From JBMYYE01 sp049609065 (GTDB lineage Bacteria; Pseudomonadota; Alphaproteobacteria; Rhodobacterales; Rhodobacteraceae): DNA of 28,968 nucleotides. Shown piece after piece: positions 16,982 to 23,755 of this stretch (its first letter is position 1; each line of letters begins with the position of its first letter). The notes under the pieces are model-generated. The model worked only from the letters and a program-made list of their open reading frames with translations, was not told where the DNA came from and made no database searches. A program made the position numbers and the translations under genes. The stretch covers positions 1 through 28,968 of the forward strand of contig JBMYYE010000016.1 in NCBI GenBank assembly GCA_049609065.1. The letters run 5' to 3'.

Positions 16982-17010
16982 AATATGACATTATTTTAAA
17001 AAAGTGTCAG
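16982..17010 (-). promoter_or_regulatory. RND efflux promoter overlapped by a TetR-type palindrome
   Basis: On the minus strand CTGACA (17005-17010) and CATATT (16982-16987) form a -35/-10 pair with 17-base spacing, about 75 bases before the adaptor start. A palindrome TGACA (16986-16990), 14 bases, TGTCA (17005-17009) covers the -35 box and the spacer and reaches the -10. Bound repressor would therefore block polymerase. Arms, spacing and the left inner bases (TGACATTATT) match the element next to the tetR gene at 4099-4124. The repeat is seen directly; regulator identity is inferred. Confidence 0.6.
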
Positions 17011-17144
17011 TTTTGCGGAGGGATAGGCGGATTTTACTTGTTTGCAGGGGCAAAATCAAAACGACGCCGCGCTTTCGCATTGGCGGCTTGGCATTGGGGG
17101 CGCAACGAGCTATGAGAGGCCAAGAGAAAAAAGAGAGGCCTCCT

Positions 17145-17783
17145 ATGAGCGACGCTGATAGCTTTATTGAAGAAGTCACAGAAGAAGTCCGCCGTGACCG
17201 TTTGTTTGCACTGATGAAAAAATACGGGTGGATTGCTGTTTTGGCTGTGCTCCTTATTGTGGGCGGTGCAGCCTATAATGAGTACCGGAAAGCCAAAGTC
17301 GCAGGCGTGGCACAGGCATTTGGGGATGCGATAGAGGCGGCTTTGAATGCGGATGATGCCGCGGGGCAGCTTGCAGCGCTTGAGGCCGTTTCAGCAACAG
17401 GCGCCCAAAAGGGGCTTGTTTTACAGCTAAAAGCAGACGCGGCTCTCAAAGCAGGAAAGCCCGATGTCGCGGCAACCGCGCTTCAGGCCTTGGCTGATGA
17501 TGCAGAGCAACCCAAAGCCTTGCGGGATCTTGCACAGTTTAAGTTTTTGCTTTTGGGGCATGATATGGATGTGGCAGCGCGCCGCGCGGGGTTCGAAGTT
17601 GTGGCGCAATCTGGCTCGACTTATCGTTTGTTGGCCGAAGAGCAAGTTGCATTGATCGATATTCAGGCTGGCAAAATGGACGACGGCTTGGCTCTTCTCA
17701 AAGAAATTATGGCGGATGCGGATGTCGCACCTGCCCAACGAGACCGAATTTCACAATTGATTGTGGCATTGGGTAAGAAATAG
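17145..17783 (+). CDS. Membrane-anchored tetratricopeptide-like protein (YfgM/ancillary SecYEG subunit family)
   Basis: A 212-residue protein with a short cytosolic N-terminus, one membrane helix at about residues 27-46 (YGWIAVLAVLLIVGGAAYNEY) and a periplasmic domain of alanine-rich helical repeats. This layout matches YfgM-like proteins (DUF2133/TPR_21), which in E. coli bind SecYEG and the chaperone PpiD. The gene order, directly upstream of bamB and der, is the same as in E. coli and supports the call. I chose ATG at 17145, with GAGAGG 6 bases upstream; the frame is open back to 17004, but the extra residues are arginine-rich and unlike the family. bamB follows after 75 bases. Confidence 0.8.
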   Translation: MSDADSFIEEVTEEVRRDRLFALMKKYGWIAVLAVLLIVGGAAYNEYRKAKVAGVAQAFGDAIEAALNADDAAGQLAALEAVSATGAQKGLVLQLKADAALKAGKPDVAATALQALADDAEQPKALRDLAQFKFLLLGHDMDVAARRAGFEVVAQSGSTYRLLAEEQVALIDIQAGKMDDGLALLKEIMADADVAPAQRDRISQLIVALGKK

Positions 17784-17797
17784 GTCGCAATGGGCGA

Positions 17798-17814
17798 AGA
17801 GTTTGTTAAACTCT
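17798..17814 (+). other. Intercistronic hairpin between yfgM-like gene and bamB
   Basis: AGAGTTT (17798-17804) and AAACTCT (17808-17814) form a perfect 7-base stem with a 3-base loop. It lies in the 75-base gap between the yfgM-like stop and the bamB start. No T-run follows, so it is unlikely to terminate. It might stabilise the upstream message end or adjust the ratio of the two products. Confidence 0.35.
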
Positions 17815-17858
17815 CAACCAAATAAAAGCGATTGGGATCGCAAGACAAAAGGGTGAGC

Positions 17859-19169
17859 ATGAAACATCTTGTCACATTATCTGCCGTTGCCATGTTGGTG
17901 TTGGGCTGTTCCGAAAAAGAGCTTATCCTTGAAGGAGAGCGGCTCGATATTCGTGCGGATGAAAATGGTGTTGCACCTGTTGCCATTGCGGAAAGCACGA
18001 TGAAGCTCGGACAGGCGCTCCCGAAAATGACGTCTGGGACATGGTCGCAACCGATGGGATCGGCCGCACGCACGATTGTCCATGCCTCGCTTTCGGCGCA
18101 ACCTGCGCCGTTGTGGTCTGCAAAAATCGGATCTGGTGAAGGCCGCAAGAATCGCATCACCGCCAGCCCTGTCATCGCGGGCGGTCGCATTTTTGCCATG
18201 GATGCAAATGCGCGCGTCACTGCGGTGAACACCGCAGGCGGCACCATTTGGTCTACGGATTTAACACCTGCAAATGAGCGCGCTGGTGATGCCTCGGGCG
18301 GCGGGGTTGTTGTGGATGGAAATACTGTTTACGTGACCACGGGGTTCGCCCGTGTGCATGCATTGGATGCGTCAACGGGCGCTGTTCGCTGGACCCAAAA
18401 ACTTGATGCGTCTGTTTCTGCCGCCCCAACCGTGGCCAATGGAACGGTTTATGCCGTTTCAGGTAACAACACCGCATGGGCCATTAATGCTGGCACTGGC
18501 CGCATTAATTGGGAAATTAGCGGCACGCCATCCCAATCAGGCATCGCAGGTGGCACGGGACCTGCCGTGATTGGATCACAAGTTATTTTACCGTTTAGCT
18601 CTGGCGAAATCGTATCCGTTGACGGCGCATCAGGTGCGCGCAATTGGGGGGCGTTTATTTCTGGTGAACGCAAAGGCCGCGCCTACTCGTCAATCTCGGC
18701 ACTCTCCTCCGGGCCGATCGTTGCAGGTGATACTGTGTTTGCGGGCAATGGGGCAGGGCGTCTTGCGACTATAAACATAAAGACAGGCGAACGTGGATGG
18801 AGCATTAAAGAAGGGGCCTATGGTCCTGCGCTTCCGATCGGGAATTCCGTGTATTTCGTGTCAGATCAAGCGGAGTTCCTCCGTGTTGAACGCGCGACAG
18901 GTGCCGTCGTCTGGCGCCAAAGCTTGCCTCTCTATACAGAGAAGAAGGTGAAAAAACGCGATGGCACCCATGGGCATTTTGGCCCTGTTTTCGCAGGGGG
19001 TCGTATTTGGATCGCCTCTTCTGATGGGGTGTTGCGCGGAATGGATCCTGTGACAGGGGCAACCACAATCGAAGTGCCACTTTCAGGCGGGGCTGCAAGC
19101 GCGCCTTCCGTTGCAGGCGGCACATTATATGTCATGTCCACGAAGGGCGTCTTGCACGCGTTTCGCTAA
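17859..19169 (+). CDS. bamB: Outer membrane protein assembly factor BamB (PQQ-like beta-propeller lipoprotein)
   Basis: A 436-residue lipoprotein that would sit on the periplasmic face of the outer membrane and help BamA insert barrel proteins. The signal peptide ends in a lipobox, LVLG-C, with the lipidated cysteine at residue 17. The rest is an eight-bladed propeller made of repeated 'VxALDAxTGxxxWxxxL' units, for example VHALDASTGAVRWTQKL and INAGTGRINWEISG. The start at 17859 follows AGGGTGAG and begins the signal peptide exactly; the frame is open further upstream to 17832 without a site. The position between a YfgM-like gene and der agrees with the E. coli order. Confidence 0.9.
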   Translation: MKHLVTLSAVAMLVLGCSEKELILEGERLDIRADENGVAPVAIAESTMKLGQALPKMTSGTWSQPMGSAARTIVHASLSAQPAPLWSAKIGSGEGRKNRITASPVIAGGRIFAMDANARVTAVNTAGGTIWSTDLTPANERAGDASGGGVVVDGNTVYVTTGFARVHALDASTGAVRWTQKLDASVSAAPTVANGTVYAVSGNNTAWAINAGTGRINWEISGTPSQSGIAGGTGPAVIGSQVILPFSSGEIVSVDGASGARNWGAFISGERKGRAYSSISALSSGPIVAGDTVFAGNGAGRLATINIKTGERGWSIKEGAYGPALPIGNSVYFVSDQAEFLRVERATGAVVWRQSLPLYTEKKVKKRDGTHGHFGPVFAGGRIWIASSDGVLRGMDPVTGATTIEVPLSGGAASAPSVAGGTLYVMSTKGVLHAFR

Positions 19170-19247
19170 AGGGTTTTACGCTTAGGGCTTTTCGCCCCGT
19201 GCATTTTGGTGTATCGGCAGCTTCTAACCCGCCTGATGGAGTCGCCC

Positions 19248-20708
19248 ATGTCTTTCACTCTTGCCATTGTTGGTCGCCCGAATGTCGGGAAATCCACGCT
19301 GTTTAATCGGCTTGTGGGAAAGAAGCTTGCATTGGTTGATGACCAACCTGGCGTGACGCGTGACCTACGCGAAGGGCCGGCACGCCTTGGCGACCTGCGC
19401 TTTACCGTGATTGATACGGCAGGCCTTGAAGATGAAACTGATGACAGCCTTCAAGGCCGCATGCGCCGCCTCACCGAACATGCGGTTGAGATGGCGGATA
19501 TGTGCCTGTTCTTGATTGACGCGCGCACTGGTGTGACCCCAACGGATGAAGTGTTCGCGGATATTTTACGCCGCAAAAACGCCCATGTCTTTTTGGCGGC
19601 GAATAAGGCCGAAAGCAAAGCGGCTGAGGCAGGTATATTTGAGGCCTATTCACTGGGACTCGGGGATCCGATCCCGCTCTCCGCTGAACATGGGCAAGGG
19701 CTTGATGAATTGTACCAAGCGCTCCTTCCAATGGCGGATGAGTATAAAAAACGCGAAGAAGAAACCACACCTGAAACCGATATTGATGTGGTTGAAGGGG
19801 AAGATGGGGCATCTCGTGCTTTTACCGAAAAACGTCCGCTTCAAATCGCAGTTGTTGGTCGCCCAAACGCGGGCAAATCCACACTTATCAATCAGTTGAT
19901 TGGTGAAGACCGGTTACTCACAGGTCCCGAAGCCGGGATCACGCGCGACGCCATTTCACTGAGTTTTAACTGGAATGAGACGCCTGTGCGTATCTTTGAT
20001 ACGGCAGGCATGCGCCGCAAAGCCAAAGTACAAGAGAAGCTTGAAAAACTCTCCGTGGCGGATGGGCTTCGGGCGGTGAAATTTGCCGAAGTCGTTGTTG
20101 TGCTTTTGGATGCGGCAATTCCGTTTGAACAACAAGATTTGCGCATTGCAGATCTGGCCGAACGCGAAGGGCGGGCCGTTGTTGTTGCGGTTAATAAATG
20201 GGATGTCGAAGACGACAAGCAAGACAAGCTCAAAGAGCTAAAAGAAGCCTTTACGCGCCTTTTGCCACAGCTCAAAGGCGCGCCATTAATTACGGTATCC
20301 GCGAAAACGGGCAAAGGTATGAACCGTCTTTATGACGGGATTATCCGCGCCCATGATGTGTGGAATCGCCGTGTGCCGACATCAGCGCTTAATCGCTGGC
20401 TCGGTGACATGGTTGAGGCGCACCCGCCGCCCGCACCTGCGGGGCGTCGTATTAAGTTGCGCTATATGACCCAAGCCAAAACGCGCCCGCCAGGGTTTGT
20501 TGTGATGTGTAGTTCGCCTGACAAAATGCCGGCGGCCTATACGCGGTATCTTGTGAATGGGCTGCGTTTGGATTTTGACATGCCGGGCACACCCATCCGC
20601 CTGACCATGCGGTCACAATCGGATAAAAACCCGTATAAGAATAAGAAGAAAACCATTCCAAGTAGGCTTCGTAAGCACTTGGATAAGAAGCCGCATGGTG
20701 AGAAATAA
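19248..20708 (+). CDS. der: Ribosome biogenesis GTPase Der (EngA)
   Basis: An essential GTPase of 486 residues with two tandem G domains that acts in maturation of the 50S ribosomal subunit. The first P-loop is GRPNVGKST at residues 9-17 and the second is GRPNAGKST near residue 204. Each is followed by a G3 motif (DTAGLED and DTAGMRR) and a G4 motif (AANKAES and AVNKWDV). The first NKxE differs slightly from the usual NKxD, which is common in Der. A C-terminal KH-like domain starts near residue 375, with a basic lysine-rich tail. GGAG lies 6 bases before the chosen ATG. The gene is followed by a terminator at 20717, so it ends the yfgM-bamB-der run. Confidence 0.95.
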   Translation: MSFTLAIVGRPNVGKSTLFNRLVGKKLALVDDQPGVTRDLREGPARLGDLRFTVIDTAGLEDETDDSLQGRMRRLTEHAVEMADMCLFLIDARTGVTPTDEVFADILRRKNAHVFLAANKAESKAAEAGIFEAYSLGLGDPIPLSAEHGQGLDELYQALLPMADEYKKREEETTPETDIDVVEGEDGASRAFTEKRPLQIAVVGRPNAGKSTLINQLIGEDRLLTGPEAGITRDAISLSFNWNETPVRIFDTAGMRRKAKVQEKLEKLSVADGLRAVKFAEVVVVLLDAAIPFEQQDLRIADLAEREGRAVVVAVNKWDVEDDKQDKLKELKEAFTRLLPQLKGAPLITVSAKTGKGMNRLYDGIIRAHDVWNRRVPTSALNRWLGDMVEAHPPPAPAGRRIKLRYMTQAKTRPPGFVVMCSSPDKMPAAYTRYLVNGLRLDFDMPGTPIRLTMRSQSDKNPYKNKKKTIPSRLRKHLDKKPHGEK

Positions 20709-20716
20709 TCAAATTT

Positions 20717-20743
20717 AAAGGGCCGCATGTCGCGGTCCTTTTT
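20717..20743 (+). terminator. Rho-independent terminator after der
   Basis: AAAGGGCCGC (20717-20726) pairs with GCGGTCCTTT (20732-20741) around a 5-base loop. Nine pairs are Watson-Crick and one is G-U. A T-run follows (CCTTTTTGCTTTT). It lies 8 bases after the der stop. Confidence 0.85.
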
Positions 20744-20824
20744 GCTTTTAGGGCGCGCCTTTACCGCTCGTTAACCCTTTTTTCGTTTAGTTAAGAATGT
20801 ATTCATAAACAAAAAAGGTGGGAT

Positions 20825-21919
20825 ATGGGACCGCATATAACGCGCCGCGCCATGATGCTTGGGGCAGGGGCGAGCCTTCTTACTGCCTCCATCGGCCAAA
20901 GCCAGAGCATGACGCCGCTCAAGGACCTCCGTGCGGGCATTCAAATCGGCAGCTATTATCAGCCTTGGAGTAAACCAGATGTCGAAGCACTTATTGCCTA
21001 TCATTGCGATATAATCGCGCCGGAATGGGGGCTTAAACCCAATAATGTCATGAAAACAAAAGGTACGCATCTATTTCGTGACGCGGATGAGATCATGAAA
21101 TACGCCAATGCGCATGATCTGGAGGTGCTGGGATCATCTCTTTATGTCCCAAATCTAAAATTCCCATGGCTTGATATTGATGATTATGAGGCCGTAAAAA
21201 AAGTGTATGGGGACTACATTAAGGCCATGGCGCGGGGCTATCCTGAGGTTGAAACTTGGGACGTTTTGAAAAGCGTGACCGCAATTTCCAAGAAGTTTGT
21301 TAAAGACCCCGTGTTGGAGCGGTACGGAAATGAGTTTGTTGCCTATCTCCTTCGCACGGCGAACGAAGCTGCGCCTCATGCCAAATTTATGATCAGTGAA
21401 TTTAGCCTGAGCTGTCGGGCGAAGTGGTGCATGAAAAAACAGCGCACGCTTTTTGGACAAATCAGAGAATTGCGCCGTTTGGGCGCGCGCATTGATGTGG
21501 TCGGGATCCAAGGGCGGCTCAATACCCGCTACAAACCGTCGCCCGCTAACACCGCACGGTTCATTCGCAAACTGTCCAAAATCGGGGTTGAGGCACAGAT
21601 TACTGATTTGGATGTTAATGACCGGGAACTGACCAGCGTGATTAGCAAACGTGATGAAATCGTTGCTGAATACTATTATGATTTTTTGACGCGAGTCTTG
21701 CGGGAAGAAAACCTCACACGGATTGTTTTTGCGGGGATGACAGATCGGACATCATGGATGCGCCGTGTCAAACCTCAAGGTAAACGCAGTGATGGGAGCC
21801 TCGCGCGCCCGTGTCTGTTTGATGAAAACCTCGCACCGAAACCTGCCTACTGGGCCACGGTGGAGGCCTTCACCCATGTGCGGAAACCGATTTTAAAACG
21901 GCTTATTGGCTTAGGCTAA
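20825..21919 (+). CDS. Tat-exported GH10 (endo-1,4-beta-xylanase)-fold protein lacking catalytic residues
   Basis: A 364-residue protein with a twin-arginine signal (ITRRAMMLGAGASLL, arginines 7-8), so it is exported folded. The body aligns by eye to GH10 xylanases: WDVLKS at 145-150 stands for WDVVNE, GIQGRL at 227-232 for GIQGHL, ITDLDV at 259-264 for ITELDV, and MTDRTSWM at 305-312 for the last-strand 'TDRYSW' motif. The acid/base glutamate is serine (S150) and the asparagine before it is lysine. The nucleophile glutamate is aspartate (D261). The 'EN..KW' and 'WH' substrate motifs are also gone. Hydrolysis of xylan is therefore unlikely; a binding or altered role is inferred. The start has AGGTGGG upstream. 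The gene is monocistronic and convergent with serS. Confidence 0.75.
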   Translation: MGPHITRRAMMLGAGASLLTASIGQSQSMTPLKDLRAGIQIGSYYQPWSKPDVEALIAYHCDIIAPEWGLKPNNVMKTKGTHLFRDADEIMKYANAHDLEVLGSSLYVPNLKFPWLDIDDYEAVKKVYGDYIKAMARGYPEVETWDVLKSVTAISKKFVKDPVLERYGNEFVAYLLRTANEAAPHAKFMISEFSLSCRAKWCMKKQRTLFGQIRELRRLGARIDVVGIQGRLNTRYKPSPANTARFIRKLSKIGVEAQITDLDVNDRELTSVISKRDEIVAEYYYDFLTRVLREENLTRIVFAGMTDRTSWMRRVKPQGKRSDGSLARPCLFDENLAPKPAYWATVEAFTHVRKPILKRLIGLG

Positions 21920-21921
21920 GA

Positions 21922-21944
21922 CAGCTGGCGTAGACCGCCATCTG
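21922..21944. terminator. Weak hairpin between the convergent GH10-like gene and serS
   Basis: CAGCTGGCG (21922-21930) and CGCCATCTG (21936-21944) pair over nine positions with one mismatch, around a 5-base loop. The element starts 2 bases after one stop and ends 6 bases before the other. No T-run follows on the plus strand, so termination may be inefficient. Confidence 0.4.
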
Positions 21945-21950
21945 ATGTGA

Positions 21951-23243
21951 TTAAACGAGTTTCCCATCGGCCGAAATCGTTGTTTTCCCACCCAAATAGG
22001 GGTGCAATACTTCTGGCAAACTGCAAGAGCCATCGGCGTCTTGGCCATTTTCCAAAACCGCAATGAGGCAGCGCCCGACCGCAAGCCCAGACCCGTTCAA
22101 CGTATGCACAAATTCGGGTTTTCCGCCACCTTCTGGGCGGAAGCGCGCATTCATGCGCCGCGCTTGGTATGTATCAGCGACGGAGACAGATGAAATTTCG
22201 CGGTAGGTGTTTTGCCCAGGAAGCCAAGCTTCGATATCGTGGGTGCGGCGCATGCCTGCGCCCAAATCACCTGTGCAAAGCACAACGGTGCGGTAAGGAA
22301 TGCCAAGTTTTTCCAAAATGCCTTCGGCGCATTGTGTCATCCGGTTATGTTCGTCACGTGACGCATCTGGATGCACGATAGACACCATTTCGACTTTTTC
22401 GAACTGGTGTTGACGCAACATGCCGGCCGTGTCGCGCCCTGCTGAACCTGCTTCGGAGCGGAAACACTGTGTGTGGGCAACAAAACGTTTTGGCAATGCC
22501 GCTTCCTCAAGGATTTCGCCGTTCACGATGTTGGTCAAAGGCACTTCAGCCGTTGGCACCAACCACCAGCCATTGGTGGTTTGATAGCTGTCTTCACCAA
22601 ATTTTGGCAACTGGCCTGTGCCGACCATCATGTCTTCGCGCACGAGAACCGGTGTCCATGTTTCTTGTAGCCCGTTTTCATCAATATGCGTATCCAGCAT
22701 GAATTGCGCCAGCGCCCGGTGAAGACGCGCAATCGCGCCTTTCATGACGACAAAGCGCGCACCAGATAGTTTGGCCGCTGTTTCGAAATCAAGCCCATCA
22801 ACCGCGCATGGCAATTCGTAATGTTCTTTTGGCGTGAAGTCGAAGTCACGTGGCGTGCCCCACCGGTTGATTTCGACATTGTCGTCTTCGTCATCGCCAT
22901 CAGGAATGTCATCCATGGGCGTATTTGGAATCGTGAGCAACAGATCACGCAACTCAGCAACTTTGGCCTTGGCGTCTTCTTCAAGCTTCGCGACCTCAGC
23001 CTTTTTATCCGCAACCAACGCGCGCAGACGTTCAAATTCCGCTTCATCGCCTTTGGCTTTGGCGGCGCCCACTTCCTTTGAGGCTTTGTTGCGCTCGGCC
23101 AATGCGGTTTCTGCCGCTTGGATCATCGCGCGGCGCGCTTCGTCCAAGGCCAGCACTTGAGCGGACACACCCGATAGCCCCCGACGCGCCATTGCGGCAT
23201 CAAAGCTGTCTGGGTTTTCACGGATCATGCGAATATCATGCAT
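21951..23243 (-). CDS. serS: Serine--tRNA ligase
   Basis: A class II aminoacyl-tRNA synthetase of 430 residues that charges tRNA-Ser (and tRNA-Sec where present). It opens with MHDIRMIRENPDSFDAAMA, the typical N-terminus. A long antiparallel coiled coil rich in lysine, glutamate and alanine (about residues 30-105) reaches the tRNA variable arm. Motif 2 is FRSEAGSAGRDTAGMLRQHQ and motif 3 is GSGLAVGRCLIAVLE, which form the ATP site. AAGGA precedes the start by about 8 bases. The gene is divergent from yajC, and a palindrome lies in the shared upstream region at 23310-23334. Confidence 0.96.
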   Translation of the reverse strand: MHDIRMIRENPDSFDAAMARRGLSGVSAQVLALDEARRAMIQAAETALAERNKASKEVGAAKAKGDEAEFERLRALVADKKAEVAKLEEDAKAKVAELRDLLLTIPNTPMDDIPDGDDEDDNVEINRWGTPRDFDFTPKEHYELPCAVDGLDFETAAKLSGARFVVMKGAIARLHRALAQFMLDTHIDENGLQETWTPVLVREDMMVGTGQLPKFGEDSYQTTNGWWLVPTAEVPLTNIVNGEILEEAALPKRFVAHTQCFRSEAGSAGRDTAGMLRQHQFEKVEMVSIVHPDASRDEHNRMTQCAEGILEKLGIPYRTVVLCTGDLGAGMRRTHDIEAWLPGQNTYREISSVSVADTYQARRMNARFRPEGGGKPEFVHTLNGSGLAVGRCLIAVLENGQDADGSCSLPEVLHPYLGGKTTISADGKLV

Positions 23244-23309
23244 AGGGGTCGTCCTTGGTTTGATTCAGTCAAATGCGTTTTACGGCAGATGACGGAAGGG
23301 GTCAAAGCT

Positions 23310-23334
23310 ATAGTTTCCCATGAAAAGAAACTAT
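23310..23334. promoter_or_regulatory. Palindrome in the serS/yajC divergent region
   Basis: ATAGTTTC (23310-23317) and GAAACTAT (23327-23334) are perfect 8-base inverted arms around a 9-base centre. The element lies 66 bases before serS and 68 bases before yajC. It could be an operator or a hairpin in a leader. No regulator gene is next to it, and I recognise no known motif. Confidence 0.35.
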
Positions 23335-23402
23335 TCGCGCCCCCTTGTCTTGCCAATCGTAGCGCCCACATTTAGGGTGCCGCAAAACAAATGAGGTTAC
23401 TA

Positions 23403-23720
23403 ATGTTTGCTACACCTGCTTATGCACAAGCCGCTGGCGGAATTGGCGGGGCTTTTGGCTCTTTTATTCCACTGATTTTGATCTTCGGGATCATGTATTT
23501 TTTGCTTATTCGTCCCCAGCAAAAGAAAATGAAAGACCACCAAAAAATGGTGTCAAACCTTCGTAAGGGTGATCAAGTTGTGACCCAAGGCGGCCTTATC
23601 GCAAAAGTGACAAAGGTGATGGACGGTGACGTTGAGCTTGAAATCGCATCTGGCGTTAAAGTGCGTGCGATCCAATCAACGATTGCTCAGGTTTTGAATA
23701 AAACCGAGCCTGCTGAATAA
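23403..23720 (+). CDS. yajC: Preprotein translocase subunit YajC
   Basis: A 105-residue inner-membrane protein that associates with SecDF and the Sec holotranslocon. A short N-terminus (MFATPAYAQA) is followed by one membrane helix (GSFIPLILIFGIMYFLLI), then the signature RPQQKKMKDHQKMV and the small cytosolic domain with LRKGDQVVTQGGLIAKV. I chose ATG at 23403 because GAGG lies 6 bases upstream; the ATG at 23391 contains that ribosome site. The gene is 35 bases upstream of secDF, the usual partner. Confidence 0.93.
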   Translation: MFATPAYAQAAGGIGGAFGSFIPLILIFGIMYFLLIRPQQKKMKDHQKMVSNLRKGDQVVTQGGLIAKVTKVMDGDVELEIASGVKVRAIQSTIAQVLNKTEPAE

Positions 23721-23755
23721 GCGATATATAACAGAAGATTACAAGGGCGCGTTTG

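Noticed and set aside
17113..17144. Inverted GAGGCC/GGCCTC words that could hide the ribosome site of the yfgM-like gene
   Set aside because: The stem is six bases with a long A-rich loop, and the second word is self-complementary, so the pairing is weak evidence of regulation.
19170..19247. Hairpin GGGC-TTTTC-GCCC between bamB and der as a terminator
   Set aside because: The stem is only four bases with no T-run after it, and bamB and der are on the same strand with a short gap.
20760..20824. TTAA-type half sites (GTTAACC and GTTAAG) before the GH10-like gene as a CtrA-binding site
   Set aside because: The spacing between TTAA words is 16 bases rather than the usual 7, and AT-rich promoters often contain such words.
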